From: Anaerolineaceae bacterium
Lineage (GTDB): Bacteria > Chloroflexota > Anaerolineae > Anaerolineales > Anaerolineaceae
Length of the DNA stretch: 64,000 nt
Direction of reading: 5' to 3'
NCBI GenBank assembly: GCA_030653365.1
Contig: JAURZL010000014.1
Location: forward strand, 62,001 to 126,000
Position numbers and translations under genes: made by a program. The notes beneath the pieces were generated by a model. The model saw only the letters and a list, made by a program, of their open reading frames with translations. It made no database searches and was not told where the DNA came from. How positions within the stretch are numbered: the stretch's first letter is position 1; each line of letters starts with the position of its first letter. This document shows positions 9,599-19,375 of this stretch, piece after piece.

Positions 9599-12500
9599 TT
9601 AGTTGTTGATCACAGGCATGTAAATAATAGATGGTGTGCCTACATCATACCAGACGGTGTATTTGACATCATTCCCGGCTAACATAGGGTTGATCGGGGT
9701 GATTTTCAAATAATACGTGTCATTGGATGCTGCTTCAAAGGTAACCACCTGCGATTGACCGAAGACAGTTGCCGGATATGTCTGCACCAGGGTAGTGCCA
9801 TTATTCTTGTATACTTCGACGCGCATCGAGGCACCTCCGCTGCGGGAACTAACAAAGACCATGTAAGGATTGCCACCTTCCACAGGCATTTTAACCCAAT
9901 CCACATCATTGGTTGCACAGAAATTGTGTTGTTGGGTACTATTAATCGTGACTGCTGTGGCTGTTCCGGAGGTGTTGTTCGATTCATAGGAATCCGCTGA
10001 ACAAGTCATTATCACGACCACCGACTTGGTACCGTCCGAATACGGCTCCACATTGTTGCTATTATCGACCGATCGAACGCGGAAGTCATAACTCTTACCC
10101 ATTTCTCCCAGGAAATCGTAATAGGGCTGAGCACCAGGGATCCGCAGTTGCAGATCCTGCCAGACACCGCCATTGACCTGATATTGCAAGTCATAGTAAT
10201 TGATAGAACTGCTTGGCACATTGGTGGTCCATCGCAACGGAATGTAAGTCGTTGCTCGCGGAGAGGGAATTGGAGCAAGCGTTGTCACAGGAAGCGGTGG
10301 ATTTTCATACCCATTGATTAATCTCAATACTCCATTTTGGTTTCCAGCCCCGTCAAATGCCTGAACATATAACATGCCATTCAGAACATTTGTGTATTTC
10401 GTCGGGTCAAACAAAGCTGACCAGCCATCACTGCCATTGGTGTCCGAGCCTAATAGCACCCAGGAGCTGCTTGCCAGATTTGACGCTCTGAAATAGAAAT
10501 CCACCCGGCTGACACCCGTCTGATTCCCAACGCCCATATCGGTGGCATTCGCTTTGAGATAGAATGCTTTTTGAGGGATCAAGTCTGTTGCCGGCCAGGT
10601 CAAAGTTACCTGAGGTGGGGTGAAATCACCGGAGCGTTTGAACTTTAATGTATAGTGATAATTATCTCCACCTGCTCTTGGATGATCCCATGCTTTTACC
10701 AGTACGAAATATTCACCGGAATAAGGCAGTGTATATTTGATGTAGGAATCGCGTTCGTTGTAATATACTACATCATCATTTTCAGCCAACAAATTGCCTT
10801 TGTTGTCAAAGAATAACAAATAGGGATCCAATGCAGATCCAAATGCAAAGGCATCTATATCCAGTTCAACTTCTTCCCCTGCAAAACCTGAAAATTTATA
10901 GTAATCCAGATCACCCTGTGGGCAGATTTTGGAGAAAACTTCGCCATTCGCCGGGAAACTCATTGCCTGAGCCAGGCTATTATTCGGTTCACTATTGTTC
11001 AAACAGGTGATTGGTGCTTCGTTATTCACGCGAATGTTATCCACCATCCAACCAAAGCCTTCATTAAAGAAGGGGTCGACAATGTCCATATGAAAGCGAA
11101 TGCGGATCGTTTTTCCTGCATAAGCGGATAAATTTATTGCAGGACTGGTAAGCCATGGAAATACATCATCGTATGAGTTCGCATCATAGGAAAGTTGCAT
11201 TAAATTTTCAAACGGACCATCATTGACCGAAATCTGTACCCAACGTTGATCGTAGTAGGTAAAGAAATTTTCAGTCTGATAGTTATAATCAAAGCGCAGA
11301 TAATAAGTTCCGGTGGATGGAATAATAATTGGAGGAGAGGTTAAATCTCCACCACCAATGGTGGGATCACCTAAATTACTATTGGGATTTACCGCTCCGG
11401 GATAATTATCATTGAATAACCAAACCTTGGTGCGATTCAAACCTTTTGGAGATGTCGTGTGGTACCACATGGGTAATCCTGACCAATTTTGAGCACCTGA
11501 TTCGAAATCAAAAGTAACCGGTACATTTACCGCCGGAACAGACGGTAAACTGACTGCCGTCACCACAAAATTCTTGCTCGCTGCAGCACTTTCTCCGGCA
11601 GCATTCCGCCCCCAGACGGTGACAGTATAATTCCCAGCCGGTAATGAACCCACCGACCAGCCTACTTCTTTTGTCCAGGATAAATCGAGATTTTTCGGTC
11701 CTCTTAACGTTGCCCGGAATTCTGTAGCACCACGAACTGCAAAATCAATCACATAGGATTCATCGGATGCCAAAGCAGTGCTGTCTGAATTCCGGTTTGT
11801 ATTATTAAAAATTAATGATATTACCGGAGAGTATGGTTTCGTGTTGCGAGTTTGCACCTGCATCGAAGAAGTCATATTCAGATTGACGCGGTTATCGAAC
11901 AGGTTGGGATCATTGGCTTCGAAGCTCTCTGACCGGGTTGGAAAATTTGTAGAATCCCAACCGCCCTGATCACGATCATAGAAGATAGCACGAACATTAT
12001 TACCAACCAGGATGGATTGAACAGTATTGTCAAAACCAACACCAAGACCGCTGGTCGAATAATCACCAACCCCAAATAGTTTACAGGTGCCCTGGTAATC
12101 GATTTTAGTGAAAAGAGCTACCTGGTTGTCCGTAGGATTACAGGAAGGGGGAGGTAATTTCGAGCAGGGGGCATTATTAATAATCGTTCGCAATTTGGAA
12201 ATAGTGTTGATCTGATTCCCTTCCATGTCGAATATTTTTGCTGCCAGGTCAATTGCACCGTTTGGCAAATTGGCATCGCAAAGATTGAGCTCCGTCATGT
12301 AGGAATTACCCGACATTGCAGGGCCAACCTCTTTCCAATCCCCGCCTAATGGCCGCGCGATTAACTGAACTTTGGCTATTCCAAGGTCATCATTCGCCCA
12401 GCCGCCAACCAGAACTGATGTCGCGTTGATTACATCCCCATGGGAGGGCATGATTAAATCGCCTGTCGGTGGGAATGCACCAAAATTACCCGATGTATAT

Positions 12501-13597
12501 TGATTAACTTCACGTACACCAGTAATTGCACGATGGCATTGAGTCCCATAATTGGGGAAGCGGTCTACCTCTTCACAGGTTCGGGGAGTACCATCATTGG
12601 TGTCAACATCCTCAAAACGAATATCGACTGAGTTGCCCCAATAGGAGGTGGCATTCGTATGAACATGAAAATGCAAATGATGCCCGGTACTGTAACCGGT
12701 ATCATCCACATTTCCAATGAATTGTCCCTGCAAAACTGGAGCACCGACTGTTTTTAAAGCAGGCGGTATGGTATATTGCGCCATGTGTAAATAGAGTTGA
12801 TAGGTGACTGGATTGGTTGATTCATCCTTTAAAACAATATAATTCGAACCTGATTCGCTATTATTTGGAACGTCATCACGCCATTTATAGACCGAACCAC
12901 CTTTGGATGCCAACAAAGGAAACATAGTGGCTGGTGTGGTGGAAGTTCGGCTGGAAAAATCATAGGCATAACGGCAGGAAGTTTCCGAACAGGAGTTATA
13001 AATCAAAAAATGCCCAATGCTGCCAGTTATTCGGTTCGCAACACCACCAGCCCAGGGAAGTTTATAACCACGAAAAACCTGAACACTTTTGGTGTCAGCC
13101 AAAGGTTCTTCTGAAAAACGCATCTGAAGTTCTTCGGTTATCAGATCAGCTGGCAACGCAGTGAACTGTTCTGTCCAGTCCATATCAGCTTGCATGGAAA
13201 TATCCCAGTTGCTGGTTCCATCGAGCGCTTTTTGCATACTGTCAACTCTGGCAATTGCCAGACCTGGTTCGGTTTCAACGACTTCCCCTGTTTCTGGGTC
13301 ACGCAATCCCAGCCAAAGCAATGCGGTTACACCATCTTCAGAATAAATCACATGATCAATATATGGTTGAAACAACACAAAAGCCAGCACTTCCGACTTT
13401 GCTAAAGCTATTTGTTGCAATCGACTCTCTAAAGCTTGAATCAGATCAGCATCAAATTCTTTGGGTTCCGGTGTACTGTCCATTTCCTGTTCCTCTGTAG
13501 AAGGAGGAGGGGGAGCAGCGACAGATTGAATGGGTTTTATCCCGACCAAGAAACTGAACAGTAATAATGTTGTTAATAACCAGCGCCATTTTTGCAT
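9599..13597 (-). CDS. Secreted M23-type peptidase-domain protein with adhesion-like modules
   Basis: A 1332-aa secreted protein started at the ATG at 13597, with AAAGGA eight bases upstream; the ATG at 13606 overlaps that site. A signal peptide (LLTTLLLFSFLVG) is followed by a Pro/Glu linker. A LytM/M23-like domain carries YAYDF and GHHLHFHVH (around residue 305), consistent with a zinc peptidase acting on cell-wall peptides. Downstream are an FN3/bacterial Ig-like part, a MAM or immune-inhibitor-A-like beta domain (TFDFESGAQNWSG), two pre-peptidase C-terminal (PPC) modules (NNSLAQAMSFP and NNTSGTATAVT), and further FN3-like sequence. The last residues are SIIYMPVINN, a tail shared with three other secreted proteins here. 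Confidence 0.82.
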   Translation of the reverse strand: MQKWRWLLTTLLLFSFLVGIKPIQSVAAPPPPSTEEQEMDSTPEPKEFDADLIQALESRLQQIALAKSEVLAFVLFQPYIDHVIYSEDGVTALLWLGLRDPETGEVVETEPGLAIARVDSMQKALDGTSNWDISMQADMDWTEQFTALPADLITEELQMRFSEEPLADTKSVQVFRGYKLPWAGGVANRITGSIGHFLIYNSCSETSCRYAYDFSSRTSTTPATMFPLLASKGGSVYKWRDDVPNNSESGSNYIVLKDESTNPVTYQLYLHMAQYTIPPALKTVGAPVLQGQFIGNVDDTGYSTGHHLHFHVHTNATSYWGNSVDIRFEDVDTNDGTPRTCEEVDRFPNYGTQCHRAITGVREVNQYTSGNFGAFPPTGDLIMPSHGDVINATSVLVGGWANDDLGIAKVQLIARPLGGDWKEVGPAMSGNSYMTELNLCDANLPNGAIDLAAKIFDMEGNQINTISKLRTIINNAPCSKLPPPSCNPTDNQVALFTKIDYQGTCKLFGVGDYSTSGLGVGFDNTVQSILVGNNVRAIFYDRDQGGWDSTNFPTRSESFEANDPNLFDNRVNLNMTSSMQVQTRNTKPYSPVISLIFNNTNRNSDSTALASDESYVIDFAVRGATEFRATLRGPKNLDLSWTKEVGWSVGSLPAGNYTVTVWGRNAAGESAAASKNFVVTAVSLPSVPAVNVPVTFDFESGAQNWSGLPMWYHTTSPKGLNRTKVWLFNDNYPGAVNPNSNLGDPTIGGGDLTSPPIIIPSTGTYYLRFDYNYQTENFFTYYDQRWVQISVNDGPFENLMQLSYDANSYDDVFPWLTSPAINLSAYAGKTIRIRFHMDIVDPFFNEGFGWMVDNIRVNNEAPITCLNNSEPNNSLAQAMSFPANGEVFSKICPQGDLDYYKFSGFAGEEVELDIDAFAFGSALDPYLLFFDNKGNLLAENDDVVYYNERDSYIKYTLPYSGEYFVLVKAWDHPRAGGDNYHYTLKFKRSGDFTPPQVTLTWPATDLIPQKAFYLKANATDMGVGNQTGVSRVDFYFRASNLASSSWVLLGSDTNGSDGWSALFDPTKYTNVLNGMLYVQAFDGAGNQNGVLRLINGYENPPLPVTTLAPIPSPRATTYIPLRWTTNVPSSSINYYDLQYQVNGGVWQDLQLRIPGAQPYYDFLGEMGKSYDFRVRSVDNSNNVEPYSDGTKSVVVIMTCSADSYESNNTSGTATAVTINSTQQHNFCATNDVDWVKMPVEGGNPYMVFVSSRSGGASMRVEVYKNNGTTLVQTYPATVFGQSQVVTFEAASNDTYYLKITPINPMLAGNDVKYTVWYDVGTPSIIYMPVINN

Positions 13598-13725
13598 ATG
13601 ATCCATCCTTTATGATCGCGTAAAACAGGCTTCCCCAATTTTTATGTGTTCTTTTTTGAACCTGTTTAACCTGTTTCATGAATTAAGGGTATTGATCACC
13701 GTTACGTTGCAAGATTAGTGCCTGA

Positions 13726-14766
13726 TCAAACAGTCGATAGTTCGCTGACAAACATTTCTATGGCTATTTTGGGATCCATTTTTCCGGTTTTCATATTTTC
13801 ATCGGTGATTAATAAGCGATGAAAAATTTCTTTTAATTGGATCATTTCAAATAATGTAGCTTGCTTTTCAAGTTTTTCAGCCACAAAAGGATGAACCTTG
13901 AGGGTTTTTTCGATCTGCGGTCTGCGACCGTCCTGGTCCATCACTTCACGCGCCAGAATTAATAAGCGGAACTGGCGAATGATCATACCAAACAATGGAA
14001 TAGGCATCTCCGACTCCAATAAACGATGCAATAATTGAGCCGCCTTCGCAATCTTCCTTTCGCCCACCGCATCCACCATGTCAAAAATGCTGGTTGGAGA
14101 CACATCCGGAGTCAGCAAGCGCACATCCTCAGCTGTCACTGGGCGTTTGTAATCCACATAAGTGAGTAATTTATCAATTTCAAGGCTTGCCAGTAACGTA
14201 TCGTTACTGATTGCCCGAACCAATTCCTGCGCTGCTTCCAGGCTGAATTCACCTTTTTTTTCCAGTGCTTCTTTCATGATCAACCCAGGCATCTGGTTCA
14301 CACCGGGCAGATTGCATTCTTTCTGATAAACAAAACTGGCTGGTTGCTCTTTCACCCATTTCCGCAGCCAATGTGCCGGACCGAATTCTTTCCAGTTGCC
14401 ACGATCCATCTCGAGGGTTAGCTGAATGATCAAGGCAGTACTAGACGGTAAGCCTTCGATAAGTTTGAGGATCCCATCCTTGTTTCGGCTACCCTTGACC
14501 CAATCCAGCGCATTCGTCACCAACACCAGGCGGCGGTCGCTGAATAACGGCATTACATAAGCAGCATCACGCACCTCTTCCACCCGCGGGTTTTCCTGAA
14601 AGCGGCTGATATTCATATCCCCCATGGCAGCATCCATGACCTTATCCAGCATGGACTGAACGAGTTTGTGCATGGCCAATTCATCATTGCCATAGAAAAT
14701 ATAAACACGTGGTTTACTTTGCAAAGCTGATCCAGGAGCAGTAGAGGAAACAGGTGCAGCAAACAT
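13726..14766 (-). CDS. holA: DNA polymerase III, delta subunit
   Basis: A 346-aa clamp-loader subunit that opens the beta sliding clamp. The N-terminus has VYIFYGNDELA, the degenerate nucleotide-binding strand of HolA. The middle has the MPLFSDRRLVLVTNA signature, and the C-terminal collar domain shows the pattern LLHRLLESEMPIPLFGMIIRQFRLL. Length matches the family. It follows a DUF6391-like gene by 12 nt and they probably form one operon. No clear ribosome binding site precedes the start, so translation may depend on the upstream gene. Confidence 0.92.
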   Translation of the reverse strand: MFAAPVSSTAPGSALQSKPRVYIFYGNDELAMHKLVQSMLDKVMDAAMGDMNISRFQENPRVEEVRDAAYVMPLFSDRRLVLVTNALDWVKGSRNKDGILKLIEGLPSSTALIIQLTLEMDRGNWKEFGPAHWLRKWVKEQPASFVYQKECNLPGVNQMPGLIMKEALEKKGEFSLEAAQELVRAISNDTLLASLEIDKLLTYVDYKRPVTAEDVRLLTPDVSPTSIFDMVDAVGERKIAKAAQLLHRLLESEMPIPLFGMIIRQFRLLILAREVMDQDGRRPQIEKTLKVHPFVAEKLEKQATLFEMIQLKEIFHRLLITDENMKTGKMDPKIAIEMFVSELSTV

Positions 14767-14778
14767 AGGGTCTCAGTT

Positions 14779-15297
14779 TTATCCTTTGGTTAACACACGG
14801 TGCATTGGCATCCCCTGCTCGTTGACACGCCGCACTTCCACCACCTTGAGGTCACCTAATCGTGCTTCTGTGGTGATTGCCTGTTGAAGCTTTGGTCCCA
14901 ATGGTTGCGCAACGATCATCCCCAATGTCACCAGTGTAATCACATTGCCCAGACGATCAAAGCGATCACCCCAGGTCTTCTTGACTCCCAGCATCGCCAA
15001 CCAGGCGAAAAATCCGCCCACAAATCCAGCTGCAACATAATTGGTGCCGCAATTCGGGTGGATCGCAAGGTTATATTCTCCGTTATTCAAACGCTTTCGT
15101 GCTTCATCGGCAGCTTCGATCAGTCTTTCAGGATCAATTTCGCCAAACACCCAGAAACCGCGCGTGTCCGATAGACCACTCAGCCGGTGTGGATACTTTT
15201 TCTCTGCCAGAATTTGTAAGGTCGCGTGTTCAAGGGCATGATTACGGCGCACGCGCAGCGCGGGATTCCAGTTTTTTAGTTGTTCAATGATTTGCAT
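14779..15297 (-). CDS. DUF6391-like protein
   Basis: A 172-aa protein of unknown function. It shows HALEHATLQIL near the N-terminus, IHPNCGTNY in the middle and one or two hydrophobic segments (AAGFVGGFFAWLAMLG and VITLVTLGMIVAQPLG). The conserved His, Glu and Cys residues could bind a metal, but this is a guess. I recall similar proteins in cyanobacteria and Chloroflexota under the label DUF6391. It sits directly upstream of holA on the same strand. Confidence 0.7.
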   Translation of the reverse strand: MQIIEQLKNWNPALRVRRNHALEHATLQILAEKKYPHRLSGLSDTRGFWVFGEIDPERLIEAADEARKRLNNGEYNLAIHPNCGTNYVAAGFVGGFFAWLAMLGVKKTWGDRFDRLGNVITLVTLGMIVAQPLGPKLQQAITTEARLGDLKVVEVRRVNEQGMPMHRVLTKG

Positions 15298-15466
15298 TTG
15301 GATTGTTTCCTTTTTTAAGATGTATCCTGTTTATACCATAGATGTGATCTACTGAAATTAACAGATTCGAAAGACCAGGTTTACAGTTTTTTCTGCCTGG
15401 TTTAGAGGATATAATGATAATACCTTTCTTTCCCAAGTATGTGCTGATTACAAATTGGACCATCGT

Positions 15467-15778
15467 ATGAAACCAATCCTCTACCTGATTTTTGGATTTC
15501 CACTTCTCTTCTTTCTTCTTCACACGATCATCCGCACTATTCGGTATTTTTACCAGTTCCCGATGCTGGAATTTCTCGCCAATCTGATCGACAACCCCTT
15601 GCGACACTGGATTCAGCCTATGGAGAAACCTGCCGGTCACCTGGCTTTCAGCGAGGTACTAATGGATCCAGATTACCCGCAGGCAAAATCTCTGATTCAG
15701 AAAGCTAACAGGACTGGGTTTCGTCTCAAGAAGAAATCGGGTAATTTCTTTTCGTATACGATTATTTTTAAAAAATAG
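15467..15778 (+). pseudogene. Internally deleted class I methyltransferase (in-frame remnant)
   Basis: The 103-aa product has a hydrophobic N-terminus with YFYQFPMLEFLANLIDNPLR and a C-terminus with DPDYPQAKSLIQKANRTGF and GNFFSYTIIFKK. Both ends resemble the two termini of a Chloroflexota class I SAM-dependent methyltransferase of roughly 230-260 aa. The glycine-rich SAM-binding core that should lie between them is absent. The open frame suggests an in-frame deletion. The start (ATG 15467) has only a weak ribosome binding site. It could instead be a real small membrane protein. A different, complete methyltransferase gene follows. Confidence 0.55.
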
Positions 15779-15909
15779 AAAATATCACCTTATTTTTTGT
15801 AAATTATATAAATCGGCGAAAGGTCATTAAGTGTATTATTAATCTTTAGTAGCAGGATTACAAATGAGACAAATAAAATTTCATTAGATAATTTCCGAGG
15901 AAAAACACT

Positions 15910-16650
15910 ATGGGCAATTCCCTATTAATTGAAAATGAGGATTTAAAAGATAAAATTGTTCTTGAAGTGGGTAGTGGCCGTGGAGACACAACCCGAAAAC
16001 TTATTAAGATTCTGTCAAAAAAACAGGGTTTAAAATTAATTGTGAGTGATATTTCCGACAGAAATTTTCAAGAACTTCAAGATGAGTTTTCCTCAATAAA
16101 CTTACAAACACAATATCTATGTTCTTCAGCTCAGGACTTATCTGGCATTGAATTTAATTCTGTAGATTTCATAGTTTGTAATTACACCCTTTGTGCTGTA
16201 AATTCTCAACCTTGTGCAGCCTTATTAGCACTGAAAAGATTTTATGAGGTGCTTATACCATCTGGCAAACTTTTCATTGAAGAAGAATATCCTGTTTTCC
16301 ACACCACGTCTTTCCCATTCAAGCTCTGGTCTGAAAAATGGATGCTAATCAAAAGTCTACTTATCTTATCTGGAAATAACCCTTTCAATGAAATTGCCCC
16401 AGAAATTCTTGTTCAACTGTGTAATCTTATCGGTTTCACCAATATGTTCTGGTCAAATCAAACCAGTTTTTTAACATCTTCTGAAGTAACTGAATTCTTA
16501 CAAAATCGATTGGAGGTTTTGGTCAAATACTTATCCAATGAAAACTTAAAAACCGGCTACCTGGAGTCTGCTCGTAAATGGCAAAGCAAAATCCAAAAAG
16601 ATAAAGGCATGGAAGTTCCCTATTATCGATTGTCTGCTCAAAAAATTTGA
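15910..16650 (+). CDS. Class I SAM-dependent methyltransferase
   Basis: A 246-aa protein with the SAM-binding motif I at residues about 17-26 (VLEVGSGRGDT), an acidic motif II (LIVSDISD) and FIVCNYTLCAVN as motif IV. The later sequence IPSGKLFIEEEYPV matches the usual motif-VI strand. The substrate is unknown. The gene is clearly richer in A/T than the ABC transporter genes after it, which hints at a different origin. A weak GAGG (15896-15899) precedes the start. Confidence 0.75.
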   Translation: MGNSLLIENEDLKDKIVLEVGSGRGDTTRKLIKILSKKQGLKLIVSDISDRNFQELQDEFSSINLQTQYLCSSAQDLSGIEFNSVDFIVCNYTLCAVNSQPCAALLALKRFYEVLIPSGKLFIEEEYPVFHTTSFPFKLWSEKWMLIKSLLILSGNNPFNEIAPEILVQLCNLIGFTNMFWSNQTSFLTSSEVTEFLQNRLEVLVKYLSNENLKTGYLESARKWQSKIQKDKGMEVPYYRLSAQKI

Positions 16651-16775
16651 GAAGATTTATCTTATTTTCGGGCGATTTAATTATTTTTTTATTGACAACC
16701 GTAATATTTCAATATAGACTTAATATACAAATTTATTTCGATTTATCGAGTTTTTTCAATGGCACCTTTAGGGTC

Positions 16776-16797
16776 CAGATGGGCAAAAATCCATCTG
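16776..16797 (+). promoter_or_regulatory. Hairpin in the leader of the ABC exporter operon
   Basis: CAGATGG and CCATCTG pair around an 8-nt loop, 34 nt before the ATPase start codon. It has no T-run, so it is more likely an RNA leader element than a terminator. Confidence 0.25.
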
Positions 16798-16831
16798 ACT
16801 ACGGGGTGTTATTTAATTCAAAGGAGTAACG

Positions 16832-17704
16832 ATGAGCATTATTGAGGTTTCCCATCTGACCAAATTTTATGGCAAGTCTCGCGGGATTGTGGATGTTTCT
16901 TTCAACGTAGAGGAAGGTGAAATTTTTGGCTTCATCGGCCCCAATGGCGCTGGAAAATCCACCACCATTCGGCTGCTCCTTTCACTGATCCACCCCACCA
17001 GTGGCGAAGGAAAGGTGTTCGGTAAGGATATAACGAAATTCGGGCCTGAAATCCGCCGTGATATCGGTTACCTTCCTTCAGAAGTCTTTTACTACGAAGG
17101 CATGAAAGTTGTCGATTTGCTCAAGTACTCCGCCAGTTTCTTTGAAGGTGACCACACGGAGCGAATGAAAGCATTATCTGAAACGATGGAACTGGAAATG
17201 AACCGCCGCATCAGTGATCTCTCCTATGGCAACAAGAAGAAAGTCGGTATTGTCCAGGGCTTGCTGCATAGCCCCAAATTACTGTTCCTGGATGAACCCA
17301 CCAGTGGACTCGACCCGCTTATGCAGCGCAAATTCTTCGACCTCGTTCGCGAGGAAAACAAACGCGGTGTGACAGTGTTCTTTTCCTCGCATATTCTTGG
17401 AGAGGTACAGCGTTTGTGCAATCGCGTCGGTATCATTCGCGAGGGTAAAATAGTGGAAGTATCCAATATTCGCAGCCTACAGCAGAACAATTATAAAAAA
17501 GTAAGTGTAACAGCTGAAGGTCTGGACCCACAATCCTTTGACCTGCCAGGCGTAATGAATATGCAGACTGAAAATGGCACCGTACAATTCTTCTTCAAAG
17601 GCGATATCAACGCTGTTTTGGCAAAACTCAGCAGCATTCAGGTAACCGATGCGACCATCGAAGAACCAACGCTGGAAGAAATTTTCATGCACTATTACGA
17701 ATAG
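16832..17704 (+). CDS. ABC transporter ATP-binding protein (ABC-2 exporter)
   Basis: A 290-aa ATPase with Walker A GPNGAGKST (about residues 36-44), the signature LSYGNKKKVG in place of LSGGQ, Walker B LLFLDEPTSGLD and the switch histidine SSHILGE. The C-terminal 70 residues form the small extra domain seen in BcrA/CcmA-like exporters. CAAAGGAG lies just before the start. It is followed by two permease genes with 9-nt gaps, so it powers a heterodimeric ABC-2 exporter. The substrate is unknown; close families export antibiotics, lipids or peptides. Confidence 0.92.
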   Translation: MSIIEVSHLTKFYGKSRGIVDVSFNVEEGEIFGFIGPNGAGKSTTIRLLLSLIHPTSGEGKVFGKDITKFGPEIRRDIGYLPSEVFYYEGMKVVDLLKYSASFFEGDHTERMKALSETMELEMNRRISDLSYGNKKKVGIVQGLLHSPKLLFLDEPTSGLDPLMQRKFFDLVREENKRGVTVFFSSHILGEVQRLCNRVGIIREGKIVEVSNIRSLQQNNYKKVSVTAEGLDPQSFDLPGVMNMQTENGTVQFFFKGDINAVLAKLSSIQVTDATIEEPTLEEIFMHYYE

Positions 17705-17713
17705 GCAGCGATT

Positions 17714-18523
17714 ATGAATACAAACATTTATAAACACGAGTTTCTCATTCGAATCAAATCAGTGATCACCTGGTCGCTGTCAGTAGCAGCACTCGTCTTC
17801 GTCTTCTTCTCTTTCTTCACTGTTTTTGCAGATCAAGCCGAAATGATGGCTGATATGATGTCCAAATTTCCAAAAGAATTGCTGATTGCATTTGGCATGG
17901 ATAATTTGAATTATGCAACGATACTGGGCTACATCAGCTTTTACTTTCTTTTCATTCAGCTCTGTCTGGCGATTCAGGCTGGGAACTTTGGCTTTGGATT
18001 GGTCTCGATTGAAGAAAATGAAATGACCGCCGATTTCCTGCTCACCAGGCCTGTCAGCCGGACGAAGATTCTTACCAGCAAAATATTGGCAGCGATATCC
18101 AGCATGCTACTCACCGATCTGGTTTTTTGGGTGAGTATATTCACAGCCGTCTCCATCTTTGGCGAAGGACGCGAGTATGACATGCCAACCATGTTGTTGA
18201 TTCTATTCAGTGTGGTTTTGTTCCAGCTCTTTTTCTTCAGCGTTGGGCTGGTAATTTCCCTGCTGCTAAAACGGATACGCAGTGTAACACCGTACTCTCT
18301 TGGATTGGCGTTTGGTGCCTATGTATTAAGTGCCTTCAGTGGTGTATTTGGGGATGTAAAACTGGAATTAATCACACCCTTCAAGCATTTCGAGCCAGCC
18401 TATATTATTGAAAATGGTGCTTATAATACCCCCCTGGTATTGATCAATGTGGCCATCACACTGATTTCTCTGGCAGCCAGTTACTGGCTCTATAAACGCC
18501 GCGATATTCACGCGGTTTCATAA
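17714..18523 (+). CDS. ABC-2 family permease, subunit 1
   Basis: A 269-aa membrane protein with six predicted helices and the typical ABC-2 layout: an N-terminal helix (SLSVAALVFVFFSFF), a cytoplasmic segment with EENEMTADFLLTRPVSRTKI, then helices 3-6. The phrase LLTRPVSR is characteristic of permeases paired with BcrA-type ATPases. It starts 9 nt after the ATPase stop and is 9 nt before the second permease. Confidence 0.88.
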   Translation: MNTNIYKHEFLIRIKSVITWSLSVAALVFVFFSFFTVFADQAEMMADMMSKFPKELLIAFGMDNLNYATILGYISFYFLFIQLCLAIQAGNFGFGLVSIEENEMTADFLLTRPVSRTKILTSKILAAISSMLLTDLVFWVSIFTAVSIFGEGREYDMPTMLLILFSVVLFQLFFFSVGLVISLLLKRIRSVTPYSLGLAFGAYVLSAFSGVFGDVKLELITPFKHFEPAYIIENGAYNTPLVLINVAITLISLAASYWLYKRRDIHAVS

Positions 18524-18532
18524 GGAGGCACT

Positions 18533-19327
18533 ATGAACATACTATTGCGTGAATTAAAAGCCAATTTAAAATCGCTGTTGATCTGGTGTTTCGTTATTGT
18601 TCTTTTGATCGTCATTGCTGTTTCTAAATTTTCTGCCTTTGCTGGCGATCCTGAAATGTTAAAAATTCTGGATACCATGCCGCCTCAGGTTATGGAGGCA
18701 ATGAATATGAACGCCTTCAATCTGACCACATTGATCGGATTCTATGGGATCATGTTCCTCTATTTTGGATTGATGGGTGCCATGGCAGCAGCCATGTGGG
18801 GCAGTGACATCATTTCCAAGGAAGAACGCGACAAGACAGTTGAATTTTCCCTGGTTCTGCCGGTATCCCGAAACAGAGTCGTCACCGCGAAAGCGATTGC
18901 GGCACTGATCAATTGTATCCTCTTTGTACTGATCACCTGGGGAATTTCTATCGTTGCCGTGCAGTCTTACAAGCCTGACCAGGAGTTTTATCAATTCCTT
19001 GCACTGGAAATGCAAGCCATGTTCATGATTGAACTGATCTTCCTGGCGGTCGGTTTGTTGCTCGGCTGTGCGTTGAAGAAATACAAAAGTTCTAGTTCCA
19101 CTGCAGTTGGCGTCATTTTAACAGCTTACTTCATCTCGATCATAGCAGGAATGAACGAGAATTTTGAATTTCTCAAATATTTCACCCCATTCCATTATTA
19201 TGATGCCGGGGAAATTTTCCGCACTGGCCAGTTGAATGGCACCTATTTAATTGTCTCGGTAGCTATCATTGTGATTTGTATGATCGCTGCCTATTGGTCG
19301 TATAACAAGCGCGATTTGTATATATAA
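18533..19327 (+). CDS. ABC-2 family permease, subunit 2
   Basis: A 264-aa membrane protein paralogous to the preceding permease, with SKEERDKTVEFSLVLPVSR in the same place and six helices. It has a strong TAAGGAGG ribosome binding site. Together the two permeases would form a heterodimeric pore. The operon probably ends at the palindromic repeat immediately after the stop. Confidence 0.88.
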   Translation: MNILLRELKANLKSLLIWCFVIVLLIVIAVSKFSAFAGDPEMLKILDTMPPQVMEAMNMNAFNLTTLIGFYGIMFLYFGLMGAMAAAMWGSDIISKEERDKTVEFSLVLPVSRNRVVTAKAIAALINCILFVLITWGISIVAVQSYKPDQEFYQFLALEMQAMFMIELIFLAVGLLLGCALKKYKSSSSTAVGVILTAYFISIIAGMNENFEFLKYFTPFHYYDAGEIFRTGQLNGTYLIVSVAIIVICMIAAYWSYNKRDLYI

Positions 19328-19360
19328 ATGTAGGGGCGGGTTATGAACCCGCCCCTACAT
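19328..19360. repeat. Perfect palindromic repeat, REP-like
   Basis: ATGTAGGGGCGGGTT and its exact reverse complement flank a 3-nt centre (ATG), with one base between it and the permease stop. The GTAGGGGCG...CGCCCCTAC form resembles dispersed palindromes I associate with Chloroflexota and cyanobacteria. A related copy lies at 20340-20367. It may act as a terminator. Confidence 0.75.
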
Positions 19361-19375
19361 ATTTTCAACCATCTC

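Noticed and set aside
16647..16829. 60-codon frame before the ABC ATPase
   Set aside because: No ribosome binding site, contains a hairpin leader, composition is like non-coding AT-rich DNA, and it resembles no family.
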